Of a DNA stretch of 64,000 bases, positions 43,715-54,477 are shown piece by piece; within the stretch, counting starts at the first letter, position 1, and every line of letters starts with the position of its first letter. Under the pieces are notes generated by a model that ran no database searches, was not told the DNA's origin, and worked only from the letters and a program-made list of their open reading frames with translations. The stretch comes from Pseudomonas sp. BSw22131 (GTDB lineage: Bacteria > Pseudomonadota > Gammaproteobacteria > Pseudomonadales > Pseudomonadaceae): contig NZ_CP113949.1 of assembly GCF_026810445.1 (NCBI RefSeq), forward strand, positions 2,914,001-2,978,000. Reading direction: 5' to 3'. The translations under genes and the position numbers were made by a program.

Positions 43715-45817
43715 TCAGCGCCCTGCCCTGATCAAATCCTTGATCTGCGACGCCAGTGCATCCAGTCCAAAGGGTTTGGTGAGCACTTCGGTGAGCGGTT
43801 CAAGGTGGCATTTATCCAACACCGAGGTCTCGGCGTAACCGGTGATGAACAACACCGGCAGGCCCGGACGGCATTCACGTGCGGCGTTGGCCATCTGCCG
43901 GCCGTTCATGCCGCCCGGAAGCCCGATATCTGAAATCAACAGGTCGATGCGCGCATCCGATTGCAGCACTTGCAGCACTTGCAGACCGGCAAACGCGTCC
44001 GCCGCTTCGATGATCGTGTAGCCCAGATCCGAGAGCACTTCGGACACAAGCATTCGCACCGACGCCTCGTCGTCCACCACCAATACGATCTCGCCCTGGC
44101 CGATCAGCGGCTCGCTGGCAACCGGTAGCGCCGGTTCCTGCTGCACGACTTGCGTGATGTGACGCGGCAGGTGCATCACCACCGTCGTGCCCTGCCCCTC
44201 GACTGATTCAACCTTGATCTGGCCTCCGGACTGCCGCACGAAGCCGTAAACCATCGACAAGCCGAGGCCGGTGCCTGCGCCAATGGGTTTGGTGGTGAAA
44301 AACGGATCGAAGGCTTTGGACACCACTGCCGAGCTCATGCCCATGCCGTCATCGGACACACGAATGCACAGGTGCTCGCCCGCGATCAGGGCGGGCTCCG
44401 AGTCCAGACGAGGGTCAAGCCATTCATTGGCGGTTTCTATAACGATGCGGCCGCCTTGAGGCATGGCATCGCGCGAGTTCAGGCATAGGTTCAGCAGGGA
44501 ATTTTCGAGCTGAGCCGAGTCGATCAGCGCTGGCCACAGTTCACTATTGGCCGTCACTTTCAGCTCGATGGAAGAGCCCACCGTACGCGTGATCAGCTCC
44601 TCCATACCCCCAATGAGCCCGTTGACGTCAGTGACTTGGGGCGACAGCGTCTGCCGACGGGAGAATGCCAGCAGCCGGTGAGTCAAAGACGCGGCGCGGC
44701 GAACGGCGCCCTGAGCCACATTCACGTACTTTTCGACATCGGTCAGACGCCCTTGCCCCAAGCGGGTGCTGATCAGCTCCAGACTGCCGGATATCCCGGC
44801 CAGCAAGTTATTGAAGTCGTGCGCAATACCACCGGTTAATTGCCCGACCGCTTCCATTTTTTGCGAATGCCGCAGCACTTCTTCGATTTGTTCACGTTCG
44901 AGGATGGCTTGCGCAATGCGCTGTTCGAGGGTCTGATTGAGTTCCTGCAGTGCCGCTTCGGCCTTGACTCTGGCCGAGACGTCTATTGATGAGCCGATAA
45001 GGCCGATGACATTACCGTCTGCATTGACCAGTGGCGTCTTGACCGACAGCCAGGTGGCAGCCGAACCGTCGGCCAGGTTGACCACTTCTTCTAGTTGCTC
45101 GCCTTGGCCGCTGTCCATGATCCGGCGGTCTGTGGCCATGATGACCTGCGCCTGAGCCTTGTCATCGAAAAACTCGTAATCGGTCTTGCCGAGGTAAAAC
45201 TCCGGCGGCTTGCCGATCAGCAGCGACGTGCCCTGATTGGCCACCAACATTCTGCCTTCCAGATCCTTGGCATACACCACGCCCGGCACGGCGGCAGTAA
45301 AGGTTCGCAGCAGCGTGGTTACCCGGTCGCGCTCGACTTCGGCAGCACGCCGGGAGTTAACGTCCAGCAGCACGCCGGGGAAACGCCTGGCCCGCCCATC
45401 CGACCCGGTCTCGACCCGTCCGTTGGCCTCAATCCAGCGGTAAACGCCGTCGGTATTCAGCACCCGATATTCACAGCGATAATCGCCACCCACGGCCAGC
45501 GCCAGGGTAATTGCCTCATCGACACGCGACACGTCCTCCGGATGAATGGATTGCGTGACCAGTTCCAAGGGCAGTCCTTCGCGGCACATTTGCACGGATA
45601 ACCCGAACGAGCGGGCGAACCGCTCGTCAGCGGTAAAGCGGTCGGTCGGCACATCCCAGACCCACGTACCGACGATCGCGCCGGAATCCAGGGCCAGTTG
45701 CAGCCGCTCCGACGCTTCTTGTGCCTGCGAATCGAGTGGATGCGATTCGCTCGGGTGATCACCAGATATCACGTTACTCAAGACCAACGACTCCCCTGAG
45801 TGCCGTGCTGCGGACAC
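43715..45817 (-). CDS. hybrid sensor histidine kinase, PAS-PAS-HisKA-HATPase-REC, 700 aa
   Basis: This is a cytosolic hybrid kinase. The first PAS (PAS_3, about 30-155) includes WVWDVPTDRFTADERFARS and YRWIEANGRV. The second PAS/PAC (about 165-290) has a short coiled coil after it. HisKA follows with the phospho-His in GGIAHDFNNLLAGISG (about 330). The ATPase lid shows LLNLCLNSRDAM and GTGLGLSMVYG. The C-terminal receiver (about 575-695) has VVDDEASVR, the phospho-Asp in LLISDIGLPG and KPFGLDA. A nine-base tandem repeat (GCACTTGCA twice near 43968-43985) gives LQVLQVLQ in the receiver, an in-frame insertion of three residues. The start is not fixed by a good ribosome-binding site. The signal is unknown. 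Confidence 0.88.
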   Translation of the reverse strand: MSAARHSGESLVLSNVISGDHPSESHPLDSQAQEASERLQLALDSGAIVGTWVWDVPTDRFTADERFARSFGLSVQMCREGLPLELVTQSIHPEDVSRVDEAITLALAVGGDYRCEYRVLNTDGVYRWIEANGRVETGSDGRARRFPGVLLDVNSRRAAEVERDRVTTLLRTFTAAVPGVVYAKDLEGRMLVANQGTSLLIGKPPEFYLGKTDYEFFDDKAQAQVIMATDRRIMDSGQGEQLEEVVNLADGSAATWLSVKTPLVNADGNVIGLIGSSIDVSARVKAEAALQELNQTLEQRIAQAILEREQIEEVLRHSQKMEAVGQLTGGIAHDFNNLLAGISGSLELISTRLGQGRLTDVEKYVNVAQGAVRRAASLTHRLLAFSRRQTLSPQVTDVNGLIGGMEELITRTVGSSIELKVTANSELWPALIDSAQLENSLLNLCLNSRDAMPQGGRIVIETANEWLDPRLDSEPALIAGEHLCIRVSDDGMGMSSAVVSKAFDPFFTTKPIGAGTGLGLSMVYGFVRQSGGQIKVESVEGQGTTVVMHLPRHITQVVQQEPALPVASEPLIGQGEIVLVVDDEASVRMLVSEVLSDLGYTIIEAADAFAGLQVLQVLQSDARIDLLISDIGLPGGMNGRQMANAARECRPGLPVLFITGYAETSVLDKCHLEPLTEVLTKPFGLDALASQIKDLIRAGR

Positions 45818-46161
45818 CCTGTCAGATGGAAATTCCTACCGACGACCGCTCGCGGCAGCGCTCGTCGCGATCCCAATGACTTGCACCGGTTTCTTCCAGT
45901 AAGCGGGATCGGCATGCTATGCACTGGATGGCCAACTCTTTCTTGACAGGCGCCGGGGTGGCGAGTTCTACCGAACTTGCGAATTCCCCGCAACGTCAGC
46001 CTCCATGAATGCAGACAACTCCACGCGCAAGTGTGGCTTTTCTGCAGCACGGCAAAAGCACGCCTTCCGTCGCCTGATCGGCAAGTTGGGGTGTCCGCCG
46101 CTCAACTCCGGCCGGGTTCGGCCGTAAAGCACTACAGCCAACCTTGATTCGGAATTGCCCT

Positions 46162-48162
46162 ATGTCCCTGTTACCCAACCGCATCGCTGCACGCATGACC
46201 CTTGGCATTCTGAGTTTGCTGGGACTGACGGCGGTGGCGATTTTCGCGGTCATGACGCTGGGCGGCAAGCCGCAGCTGGTGGCAGCCGGCACAGAAGCCG
46301 CCGAACAGTCCGCCAGCGCGATCACCCGCCAACTGGCGTTGCAACTCAACCGAATCGAGGGCACGACGGCCGCCATGGCGCACCTCGCCGAAAGCCTGCC
46401 CCACGACGAGGCCTTGGTGAAAGCCAATCTGCCCAACGTGATCGACAGTCAGGGTGACGCCGCGATTGCCGGTGGCGGGCTGTGGCCTGAACCGAACGCA
46501 TTTGGCCCGGGCATCGAGCGCCGCAGTTTTTTCTGGGCGCGTAATGCCGGCAACGGTCTGGATTACTCGGATGAATACAACCTGGCGCAGACGGCGCCCT
46601 ATCACGCAGAGTCGTGGTATGTCGGCGCTAAAACGGCCCCGGCCGGACGCTGCGTCTGGTCGGATGCCTATCAAGACCCGGTCAGTGGCGTCGCGATGAC
46701 CACCTGCAGCGTGCCTTACCGGGCTAACGGCGCCTTTGCAGGCGTTGCCACTCTGGACCTCAAACTCGACGGCTTGGCAGACTTCCTCAAGTCCAATGGC
46801 GCCGTCACCGGGGGGTATGCCTTCGCGGTAGACCCGGCCGGCAACCTGCTGTTTTTCCCCGACGCCAAAAGTAGCAAGGGGCTCCCGACCGTCGCCAACC
46901 TCGTCCAGCAACAACCCTGGCTGCAACCGGTCGCCGCGAGTCTGGCCAACAAGACCAAAGCTGCCACCACGCTGTATCTGGAGCATGATGCACGGCTCGA
47001 CGGCCCGGCCTACGTGACCCTGCAAACCATGGAAGGCACCGGCTGGCGCATCGGTCTGGTGACGCCCGAAGCGCGGGTCGTAGGCCTGGCCAACCGCCTG
47101 ACGGGTCAGATCCTGATGTTCCTGCTGCCGCTGCTGGGCATTTTGCTTGGGTTGGCGTGGCTGGCCGGTAAACGCCTGCTGGCGCAACTGGAAGAAACCA
47201 CCGCGCAGATCGAACGTCTGGGCCAGGGTGGCCAGGCCGGCGCAGAACTGGATATCAGCCGTCACGATGAAATCGGTGCACTGCGTGGCGCGGTCAATCG
47301 CTACGCAGGCTCGCTGCGGGACATGCTGCGACGCATCGCCGAGGAATCCGTCTCGCTGGAACATCAAGCCAACGAACTCGCTCAGTTGTCCAGAGGCCTT
47401 GCCGAACGGGCCGAAGTGCAGCGCGAGGACAACACCCTGCTCGCCACCGCCATCACGCAGATGTCGGCCAGCGCAAGCGAAGTGGCACGCAACACCACCG
47501 ACTGCTCGGACACCGCCAAACAGTCGCTGGACGACGCGCAGAAAACCCAGAACGAAGTGCAGCGCAACAGCCAGTCCATCGAGAGCCTGGCCGCAGACAT
47601 CGCCGGTGCCGCAGGGGCAATCACTCAGCTGGGTGAAGACATCGAACGAGTCGGCACTGTGCTGGAGGTCATCAAGTCGATTTCTCAACAAACCAACCTG
47701 CTCGCCCTGAACGCTGCGATTGAGGCTGCCCGCGCTGGCGAACAAGGCCGCGGGTTTGCGGTGGTGGCGGACGAAGTCCGGACACTGGCCGGACGTACGC
47801 AGACTTCCGCCAACGAAATTCAGGAAATGATCACGCAGCTGCGCCAGGCATCCAGTACTGCCGTCGCAACCATGCAAAGCGGCGCCCGTCGGACCCGTGA
47901 ATCGGTGGAGCAGGCAGCTGGCGTGTCGGCGACGCTGGGCACAACCGTGGGCAGTTTTGACGACATCGTCCAGCGTGCGCACCAGATCGCAGTTGCCGCT
48001 CAGGAGCAGAGTCACGTCACCCATGAAATCAACGAGTTGGCGGTGCGTATTCATGTGGCCAGTGAAGAAGGTGCACGTGATGCAAGCGCTTTGCGTGAGC
48101 TGGGTCAGGGCATGCAATCCATCTCGACACGACTGGGCGGCTTGAGCCGGGGCAGCAACTGA
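46162..48162 (+). CDS. methyl-accepting chemotaxis protein, dCache type, 666 aa
   Basis: This is a transmembrane chemoreceptor. Helix 1 (about residues 12-34, [20 protein letters not shown]) and helix 2 (about 315-337) enclose a periplasmic region of about 280 residues with double-Cache-like features ([15 protein letters not shown], then [26 protein letters not shown]). A HAMP domain follows, then the signalling domain with [34 protein letters not shown]. Two Cys in the ligand region (GRCVW and TTCSV) could form a disulfide. ATG 46162 (MSLLPNRIA) is chosen over an upstream frame start at 46144. The ligand is unknown. It is transcribed divergently from the hybrid kinase. Confidence 0.9.
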   Translation: MSLLPNRIAARMTLGILSLLGLTAVAIFAVMTLGGKPQLVAAGTEAAEQSASAITRQLALQLNRIEGTTAAMAHLAESLPHDEALVKANLPNVIDSQGDAAIAGGGLWPEPNAFGPGIERRSFFWARNAGNGLDYSDEYNLAQTAPYHAESWYVGAKTAPAGRCVWSDAYQDPVSGVAMTTCSVPYRANGAFAGVATLDLKLDGLADFLKSNGAVTGGYAFAVDPAGNLLFFPDAKSSKGLPTVANLVQQQPWLQPVAASLANKTKAATTLYLEHDARLDGPAYVTLQTMEGTGWRIGLVTPEARVVGLANRLTGQILMFLLPLLGILLGLAWLAGKRLLAQLEETTAQIERLGQGGQAGAELDISRHDEIGALRGAVNRYAGSLRDMLRRIAEESVSLEHQANELAQLSRGLAERAEVQREDNTLLATAITQMSASASEVARNTTDCSDTAKQSLDDAQKTQNEVQRNSQSIESLAADIAGAAGAITQLGEDIERVGTVLEVIKSISQQTNLLALNAAIEAARAGEQGRGFAVVADEVRTLAGRTQTSANEIQEMITQLRQASSTAVATMQSGARRTRESVEQAAGVSATLGTTVGSFDDIVQRAHQIAVAAQEQSHVTHEINELAVRIHVASEEGARDASALRELGQGMQSISTRLGGLSRGSN

Positions 48163-48206
48163 CCGGGCTGATCTGTCGGTAGATCCATAGAAAGCAGACA
48201 AAAATA

Positions 48207-48232
48207 GACGCCGCTCAATCAGCGGCGTCTTT
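48207..48232 (+). terminator. terminator after the dCache receptor
   Basis: GACGCCGCT pairs with AGCGGCGTC around a CAATC loop, followed by TTT. It lies about 45 bp after the receptor stop. Confidence 0.75.
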
Positions 48233-48282
48233 GTGTGACGGGCCTGAGATCAGGCAATGTGCGGCCTATTCACGAAACGGAG

Positions 48283-48417
48283 GTCGACGTGTTGATGGCG
48301 TTGATCGGCGTACATATTGCTGCGGCAGTGCTTGAAAGCATTCAGGTCCGCGACAACCTTCCGTTGTCGATGCTGACCCGGCGCCGCCCTCCGTTGCCCG
48401 ATGACGAGCCGTGCTGA
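48283..48417 (+). pseudogene. cytochrome b561-like C-terminal remnant
   Basis: About 40 codons (LIGVHIAAAVLESIQVRDNL, then PLSMLTRRRP) match the C-terminal helix and tail of b561-type di-haem cytochromes. There a His in a GVHIAA helix ligates haem and a RENLxxAMITGRK-type tail follows. The rest of the protein is missing: upstream sequence is the receptor terminator. I judge it a decayed fragment. Confidence 0.5.
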
Positions 48418-48466
48418 TCCGGCACCTGCCACCCTTCCGTTTTCCGTACATTGACGTGAGTGGGCT

Positions 48467-48820
48467 ATGCAGTTGTCCTTTCCCATCAGGTTCGCCATTG
48501 GCAGCCTGATGCTGAGCACCATCTTTATCGCGGCGTGGCGTAGCCATCCAACCCACGTCATCGCACCCTTCGCGCAGAAGAGCCATGCGGCCGAGTCGCC
48601 CTTTGCCGAGTACCTCTACCTGAGCGCCGATGGCCAGGTGATCGACAAATTGTGCAGGCTGGCCGCCGGCACACTGGCGTTCGCACTGCGGCTCAAGGCC
48701 TGGGAAAACTATTGGGACTGCCTGGTTGATCCACTTCTGGCCGGCTACTGCCTGATCGCGGCCCTCACTTGGCTGGTGAGGGTTGCCGCACACAAAGTCC
48801 GCCGCGCCCACGCTGTTTGA
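48467..48820 (+). CDS. hypothetical protein with terminal hydrophobic segments, 117 aa
   Basis: This protein starts MQLSFPIRFAIGSLMLSTIF, which resembles an uncleaved signal anchor, and has a second hydrophobic stretch near the C-terminus (PLLAGYCLIAALTWLVRVAA). In between is a polar part with His, Glu and a single Cys (VIDKLCRL). It follows the cytochrome remnant by 50 bp. I do not recognise the family and the ribosome-binding site is weak, so the gene is tentative. A related function in electron transport is only suggested by the neighbour fragment. Confidence 0.4.
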   Translation: MQLSFPIRFAIGSLMLSTIFIAAWRSHPTHVIAPFAQKSHAAESPFAEYLYLSADGQVIDKLCRLAAGTLAFALRLKAWENYWDCLVDPLLAGYCLIAALTWLVRVAAHKVRRAHAV

Positions 48821-49446
48821 AACCCATCCCCTGGCGGCCTGCATCTAGGCCGCTCTTGCCGCACCACTCCCATCTCGACCCTCTTAGCCTCCAGCTTTGC
48901 GATGCACATCCTTCGGTTATCGCCGAGCCGATAAATAAATTCGCCTGTTGTCATTAAATCTTAACTTAGTGTCGAATTTAAAATTTACAACAATCAGCGC
49001 GATTATGTTCTGACGCATTTATCACAGCCAAGCTGAACATAAGCTGTCTGCCGATACATTCGGCACTGACGTTAACTTAACGTAACTTGAACAACTTCTT
49101 TGTTCGATAAACCCTTAGCAAACGCTGCGCCAAACCGCCTGTTCGTGTTGAAAAATAAAGGGCTGACAAGTTATCAGTGCTCATGGAAAACTAACGACCT
49201 GTAAACGTAATTTTCATGTTTGACACACTATCTTCACAGTACCTGATGTAGATCGAACTGCTGGCAGTAATGTTCAACACGCATGCCCTGTCGTGGACGT
49301 TTTAGTGCACCTTCGATAAAGGACGCCGACATTACTAAAGCAGATGGTTAATACGCAGGGCGTTAATTGAATACGTCCAGATACACGCACTCACCCCGGT
49401 TAGATCTATTTAGCTAAACAAACAGCGCAAGCGCGAGAGGACTCAC
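48821..49446. promoter_or_regulatory. AT-rich upstream region of the arn operon
   Basis: No gene is supported in these 626 bp. From about 48950 the sequence becomes AT-rich. TTAAC-type repeats occur at 48958-48970 and in GTTAACTTAACGTAAC (49071-49086), roughly like the TTAA half-sites of PmrA or the GTTTA-like boxes of PhoP, which control arn in Pseudomonas. The match is loose, so I give the region rather than one site. Confidence 0.35.
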
Positions 49447-50595
49447 ATGGATCAGGCTTTCCTTCCTTTTTCACGGCCCAGCATGGGCGACGAGGAAGTC
49501 GCAGCGGTTACCCGCGTGTTGCGTTCCGGCTGGATCACCACTGGCCCCGAATGCCAGAAGCTGGAGCAAGAGTTTGCCGGGCTCACCGGCGCCTCCTACG
49601 CAGTGGCGTTGTCATCGGCGACCGGGGCGATGCACGTTGCCTTGCTCGCGCTGGGTGTCGGCCCAGGTGATGAGGTGATCACGCCGTCACAAACCTGGGT
49701 CTCGACGGCCAACATGATTTGTTTGCTGGGCGCGACCCCGGTGTTTGTCGACGTCGACCGCGACACCTTGATGACGGACGCAACGATGATAGAGCGCGCC
49801 ATCACGCCACGCACCAAAGCCATTGTGCCGGTGCATTACGCGGGTGCCGCAGCCGATCTCGATCCAATCTACGCACTGGCGCAGCGCCACGGCATCCCCG
49901 TCATCGAAGACGCTGCGCACGCTGCCGGCACGGACTATAAAGGCCGGCCCGTGGGCGCGCTCGGGACTGCGATTTTCTCGTTCCATGCCATCAAAAACAT
50001 GACCTGTGCCGAAGGCGCGATGCTGGTCACCGACAACCTGGAACTGGCTGATCGGGTGCGCCAGCTCAAATTCCACGGCCTGGGCGTCGATGCCTACGAC
50101 CGCATGACCCTGGGGCGCAAACCGCAGGCCGAGGTGATCGAGCCGGGCTTCAAATACAACCTGGCCGACCTCAACGCCAGCATTGCGCGGGTGCAATTGC
50201 AGCGACTGGATCAAATCAACGCCCAGCGTCAGCGCCTCGCCAGCCATTACCTCGAACGCCTCTCGGGCAGTCCGGTGATGCCGTTGCTGCAGCCGCGCTA
50301 CGACCAGCAACACGCCTGGCACCTGTTCATCGTCCGCATCGATGCCGAGCGTTGCGGGATAGATCGCGATGGGTTCATGAAGGCGCTGCAAGCGCAAAAC
50401 GTCGGCACCGGTATCCATTTCATCGCCACGCACCTGCACCGGTATTACCGCCAGCGCTTCCCCGACGTGCACTTGCCAGACACCGAGTGGAACTCATCGC
50501 GGCTGTGCTCATTGCCGTTGTTCCCTGACATGACGTTCGACGATGTCGAGCGTGTGGTCGGTGCCATTGAATCCATCGTGGAACCGCGCTCATGA
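49447..50595 (+). CDS. arnB: ArnB, UDP-4-amino-4-deoxy-L-arabinose aminotransferase, 382 aa
   Basis: This PLP-dependent transaminase converts UDP-4-ketopentose to UDP-L-Ara4N with glutamate as donor. The DegT/DnrJ/EryC1 fold shows [31 protein letters not shown], the [12 protein letters not shown] segment, [12 protein letters not shown] and the PLP lysine in [14 protein letters not shown] (about residue 182). The final domain has [14 protein letters not shown] and [14 protein letters not shown] stands just before ATG 49447. It is the first gene of an eight-gene operon that adds aminoarabinose to lipid A and gives resistance to polymyxin and other cationic peptides. It overlaps arnC by four bases (ATGA). 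Confidence 0.95.
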   Translation: MDQAFLPFSRPSMGDEEVAAVTRVLRSGWITTGPECQKLEQEFAGLTGASYAVALSSATGAMHVALLALGVGPGDEVITPSQTWVSTANMICLLGATPVFVDVDRDTLMTDATMIERAITPRTKAIVPVHYAGAAADLDPIYALAQRHGIPVIEDAAHAAGTDYKGRPVGALGTAIFSFHAIKNMTCAEGAMLVTDNLELADRVRQLKFHGLGVDAYDRMTLGRKPQAEVIEPGFKYNLADLNASIARVQLQRLDQINAQRQRLASHYLERLSGSPVMPLLQPRYDQQHAWHLFIVRIDAERCGIDRDGFMKALQAQNVGTGIHFIATHLHRYYRQRFPDVHLPDTEWNSSRLCSLPLFPDMTFDDVERVVGAIESIVEPRS

Positions 50596-51605
50596 AAGCC
50601 TATCCCATCAATTTCGTGTCAATCGTCATACCGGTCTACAACGAGCAACAGAGCCTTCCCGAGCTGCTGCGCCGCACCCAGGCCGCCTGTGCACAGCTCA
50701 AGCACGCCTACGAAATCGTGCTGGTGGATGACGGCAGCCGTGACGAGTCGGCGGAACTCCTGCAGCAGGCCGCCGAACGTGAAGGCAGCCCGGTGGTGGC
50801 GGTCATTCTCAACCGCAACTACGGTCAGCACGCCGCAATCATGGCCGGCTTCGAGCAGTGCCGGGGCGACGTGGTGATCACCCTCGACGCCGACCTGCAA
50901 AACCCGCCCGAGGAAATCCCGCGCCTGGTGCAACTGGCCGAACAGGGCTACGACGTGGTCGGGACCGTGCGCAGCAACCGGCAGGATTCGGCCTGGCGGC
51001 GCTGGCCGTCGAAGCTGATCAACCTGGCGGTGCAGCGCTCTACCGGCGTAGCCATGACCGACTACGGCTGCATGCTGCGCGCTTACCGTCGCACCATCGT
51101 CGACGCAATGCTGGCCTGCAGCGAGCGCAGCACCTTCATCCCGATCCTCGCCAACAGCTTCGCCCGGCACACCACCGAAGTGCTGGTCGAACACGCTGAG
51201 CGCGAGCACGGCGACTCCAAATACAGCCCGATGCGTTTGATCAACCTGATGTTCGACCTGATCACCTGCATGACCACGACCCCGCTGCGGTTGCTCAGCA
51301 TTATCGGTTTCAGCATGGCGTTTCTCGGCGTGCTGTTTGCCGCGTTGTTGATCGTGCTGCGGTTGATGTTCGGTGCCCAGTGGGCCGGGCACGGCACCTT
51401 CGTCCTGTTCGCCGTGCTGTTCGTGTTCACCGGCGGGCAGTTCATTGGCATGGGGCTGCTGGGCGAATACCTCGGCCGCATGTACAGCGACGTCAGGGCA
51501 CGTCCACGTTTCTTCATAGAAAAGGTTGTGCGCAGCGCATCTTCAGGCGCCGCCGACACGATTGATTCCTCCGCTTCTCTCTACTTGAGCAAGGTTGCGC
51601 CATGA
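50592..51605 (+). CDS. arnC: ArnC, undecaprenyl-phosphate Ara4FN transferase, 337 aa
   Basis: This GT2-family membrane transferase moves 4-formamido-arabinose from UDP to undecaprenyl phosphate. The catalytic domain begins [17 protein letters not shown], with [18 protein letters not shown] (metal-binding region) and GYDVVGTVR. Two C-terminal membrane helices lie at about residues 236-258 and 270-290. The ATGA overlap with both neighbours shows tight coupling. Length and motifs are typical. Confidence 0.94.
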   Translation: MKAYPINFVSIVIPVYNEQQSLPELLRRTQAACAQLKHAYEIVLVDDGSRDESAELLQQAAEREGSPVVAVILNRNYGQHAAIMAGFEQCRGDVVITLDADLQNPPEEIPRLVQLAEQGYDVVGTVRSNRQDSAWRRWPSKLINLAVQRSTGVAMTDYGCMLRAYRRTIVDAMLACSERSTFIPILANSFARHTTEVLVEHAEREHGDSKYSPMRLINLMFDLITCMTTTPLRLLSIIGFSMAFLGVLFAALLIVLRLMFGAQWAGHGTFVLFAVLFVFTGGQFIGMGLLGEYLGRMYSDVRARPRFFIEKVVRSASSGAADTIDSSASLYLSKVAP

Positions 51606-53593
51606 GCAAGAAAGCTGTCGTTTTCGCTTATCACGATATTGGGTGTGTGGGTCTGCAAGCGCTGATCGACGCCGGGTACGACATCGCGGCGGTGTTTACG
51701 CATGCCGATGACCCCAAGAAAAAAACCTTTTTCGACTCGGTGGCTCAACTGTGTGCACGTCACGATATCCCCGTGCATGCACCCGAAGACCCCAACCATC
51801 CGCTGTGGGTGGAGCGAATCGCCAAATGCGCGCCCGACTTCATCTTCTCGTTTTACTACCGCCAACTGCTCGGCGAACCCGTGCTCGCCTGCGCCAGCAG
51901 CGGCGCGTTCAATCTGCATGGCTCGCTGTTGCCGCGTTATCGCGGTCGGGCACCGGCCAACTGGGTGCTGGTCAATGGCGAGACCGAGACCGGTGTCACG
52001 TTGCACCAGATGGTCAAACGCGCAGACGCCGGCCCCATCGTCGCCCAGCAACGAGTGGCGATCAGCGAGAACGATACAGCCTTGACGCTGCACGCCAGGC
52101 TGCGCGATGCCGCCAAGGACCTGCTCGGTGAAACCCTGCCGCTGTTGGCGCAGGGCCAACTGACCGGCACCGCACAGGACGAATCGAAGGCCACTTACGT
52201 CGGTCGTCGTACGCCAGCCGATGGTTTGATCGACTGGTCGCTGCCAGCCTCGCGCATTTACAACCTGGTGCGCGCCGTGACCCAGCCCTACCCCGGCGCG
52301 TTCAGCCCGGTGGGCGAGCACAAGTTGATTGTCTGGGGCGCGCGCGTGCTACCCGACAATGAGCACCGCGCCCCAGGCACCGTCATCAGCTGCGATCCGC
52401 TGCGAATCGCGTGTGGCGAGGGCTCGCTGGTGATCACTGCAGGTCAGCGCGGCGACGACGGGCTCTATCTGAGCGGCCCGCAGCTGGCCCGCGAGTTCGG
52501 GCTGGTCGAAGACTCGCGCCTGCTGGGCACCGAGCCTCGCCGGCCGCAGCGCCGCACACGGGTGTTGATCCTAGGGGTCAACGGTTTCATCGGCAATCAC
52601 TTGTCCGAGCGCCTGCTGCAGGACGACCGCTACGAAATCTACGGCATGGATATCGGCTCGGACGCCATCGAGCGCCTGCGCAGCAAGCCCAATTTCCACT
52701 TCATCGAAGGCGACATCAGCATTCACTCCGAGTGGATCGAGTACCACATCAAGAAGTGCGACGTGGTGCTGCCGCTGGTGGCCATCGCCACGCCGATTGA
52801 ATACACGCGCAACCCGCTGCGGGTGTTCGAGCTGGACTTCGAAGAAAACCTGAAAATCGTCCGCTACTGCGTCAAGTACAACAAGCGGGTGATTTTCCCG
52901 TCCACGTCCGAGGTCTACGGCATGTGCCAGGACCCGAGTTTCGACGAGGACACCTCAAACCTGGTGGTCGGCCCGATCAACAAGCAGCGCTGGATTTACT
53001 CGGTCTCCAAGCAACTGCTGGACCGGGTGATCTGGGCTTACGGTCAAAAGGGCCTGCAATTCACCCTTTTCCGACCATTCAACTGGATGGGCCCACGTCT
53101 GGATCGCCTGGACTCTGCACGCATCGGCAGCTCACGGGCAATCACCCAACTGATCCTGCACCTGGTCGAAGGCACGCCGATCAGGCTGGTGGACGGCGGC
53201 GCGCAAAAGCGTTGTTTCACCGATGTCGCAGACGGCATCGAAGCGCTGGCGCGGATCATCGAAAACAGTGGCGAGCGCTGCAACGGCCAGATCATCAACA
53301 TCGGCAACCCGGACAACGAAGCCAGCATTCGTCAACTGGGTGAAGAGCTTCTGCGTCAGTTCGAGGCCCATCCCCTGCGCGGTAACTTTCCGCCGTTCGC
53401 CGGTTTTCGCGAAGTCGAAAGCCAGTCGTTCTACGGCAAGGGCTATCAGGACGTCAGCCACCGCAAGCCGAGCATCGATAACGCCAGGCGCCTGATTGAC
53501 TGGACGCCGACCATTGCGCTGCAGGACACCATCGGCAAGACCCTGGACTTTTTCCTGCGTGAAGCCATGGCTGAAAAGGCGGATCAACGCTGA
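51602..53593 (+). CDS. arnA: ArnA, bifunctional UDP-Ara4N formyltransferase/UDP-GlcA decarboxylase, 663 aa
   Basis: This has two domains. The N-terminal formyltransferase (about 1-305) has FSFYYRQLL, the active-site [15 protein letters not shown] (Asn and His) and KRADAGPIV (Asp), and uses 10-formyltetrahydrofolate. The C-terminal decarboxylase (about 320-655) has the NAD motif [22 protein letters not shown] (Thr/Ser, Glu), [16 protein letters not shown] (Tyr, Lys) and [12 protein letters not shown]. Both active sites look complete. It supplies both the keto-pentose for ArnB and the formylated sugar for ArnC. It is coupled by overlaps with arnC and arnD. Confidence 0.95.
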   Translation: MSKKAVVFAYHDIGCVGLQALIDAGYDIAAVFTHADDPKKKTFFDSVAQLCARHDIPVHAPEDPNHPLWVERIAKCAPDFIFSFYYRQLLGEPVLACASSGAFNLHGSLLPRYRGRAPANWVLVNGETETGVTLHQMVKRADAGPIVAQQRVAISENDTALTLHARLRDAAKDLLGETLPLLAQGQLTGTAQDESKATYVGRRTPADGLIDWSLPASRIYNLVRAVTQPYPGAFSPVGEHKLIVWGARVLPDNEHRAPGTVISCDPLRIACGEGSLVITAGQRGDDGLYLSGPQLAREFGLVEDSRLLGTEPRRPQRRTRVLILGVNGFIGNHLSERLLQDDRYEIYGMDIGSDAIERLRSKPNFHFIEGDISIHSEWIEYHIKKCDVVLPLVAIATPIEYTRNPLRVFELDFEENLKIVRYCVKYNKRVIFPSTSEVYGMCQDPSFDEDTSNLVVGPINKQRWIYSVSKQLLDRVIWAYGQKGLQFTLFRPFNWMGPRLDRLDSARIGSSRAITQLILHLVEGTPIRLVDGGAQKRCFTDVADGIEALARIIENSGERCNGQIINIGNPDNEASIRQLGEELLRQFEAHPLRGNFPPFAGFREVESQSFYGKGYQDVSHRKPSIDNARRLIDWTPTIALQDTIGKTLDFFLREAMAEKADQR

Positions 53594-54477
53594 TGCAGGC
53601 CGGCCTGAGAATCGATGTCGACACCTACCGGGGCACCCGCGAGGGGGTGCCGCGTTTGCTGGACATGCTCGACCAGGCGCAGGTCAAGGCGACGTTTTTT
53701 TTCAGTGTCGGGCCGGACAACATGGGTCGCCATCTCTGGCGTCTGGCGCGGCCGCAGTTTTTCTGGAAAATGCTGCGCTCGCGGGCGGTCAGTCTTTATG
53801 GCTGGGACATCCTGCTGGCGGGCACCGCCTGGCCCGGCAAACCGATTGCCCGCGACCTGTGGCCGCTGATGCGTCGCGCGCAGGAAGCCGGTCATGAAGT
53901 GGGCCTGCACGCTTGGGACCACCATGGCTGGCAAGCCAACGCCGGGCGCTGGAGCGATGCGCAACTGGTCGCACAGATCAGGCGCGGCGTCGATTGCCTG
54001 AACGACATTCTCGGCACAGAGGTGAGCTGTTCGGCGGCCGCCGGTTGGCGCGCCGACGAACGCGTGATCCAGGCCAAGCAAGCGTTCAATTTTCGCTACA
54101 ACAGTGATTGCCGTGGCAGCCGGGTTTTTCGCCCGCTGCTGGCGGATGGCAGCGCGGGCACGCCGCAGATCCCGGTAGACCTGCCCACCTTCGATGAAGT
54201 GGTGGGCGCGCAGCTTTCCGCTCAGGATTTCAATCAGTTTGTGCTCAAGCGTTTCGCCCCTGAAAAGCTCAACGTCTACACGGTTCACGCCGAAGTGGAA
54301 GGCATCGTGATGGCTGAGTCGTTCAGGCAACTGCTGAGTCAGGCGCAGGCCCGCAACATCGCTTTCGCGCCACTCGGCGACTTGCTGCCCGCGACCCTTG
54401 CACAGCTGCCGTCCGGCCGTGTGGTGCGCGGCACACTCAATGGCCGCGAAGGCTGGCTGGGAGTGCAGCAATCATGA
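53593..54477 (+). CDS. arnD: ArnD, Ara4FN-lipid deformylase, 294 aa
   Basis: This NodB-homology polysaccharide deacetylase removes the formyl group from undecaprenyl-phosphate Ara4FN. Motifs are RIDVDTYRG (catalytic Asp and metal Asp), [15 protein letters not shown] (metal His pair), AAGWRADE (Arg) and [10 protein letters not shown] (C-terminal His). There is no signal peptide. The ATG at 53593 overlaps the arnA stop by one base (TGATG type), and the end overlaps arnT. Confidence 0.94.
   Translation: MQAGLRIDVDTYRGTREGVPRLLDMLDQAQVKATFFFSVGPDNMGRHLWRLARPQFFWKMLRSRAVSLYGWDILLAGTAWPGKPIARDLWPLMRRAQEAGHEVGLHAWDHHGWQANAGRWSDAQLVAQIRRGVDCLNDILGTEVSCSAAAGWRADERVIQAKQAFNFRYNSDCRGSRVFRPLLADGSAGTPQIPVDLPTFDEVVGAQLSAQDFNQFVLKRFAPEKLNVYTVHAEVEGIVMAESFRQLLSQAQARNIAFAPLGDLLPATLAQLPSGRVVRGTLNGREGWLGVQQS

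Noticed and set aside
46171..48201. 676-codon minus-strand frame opposite the dCache receptor
   Set aside because: It is a shadow; the plus strand carries complete MCP signalling motifs.
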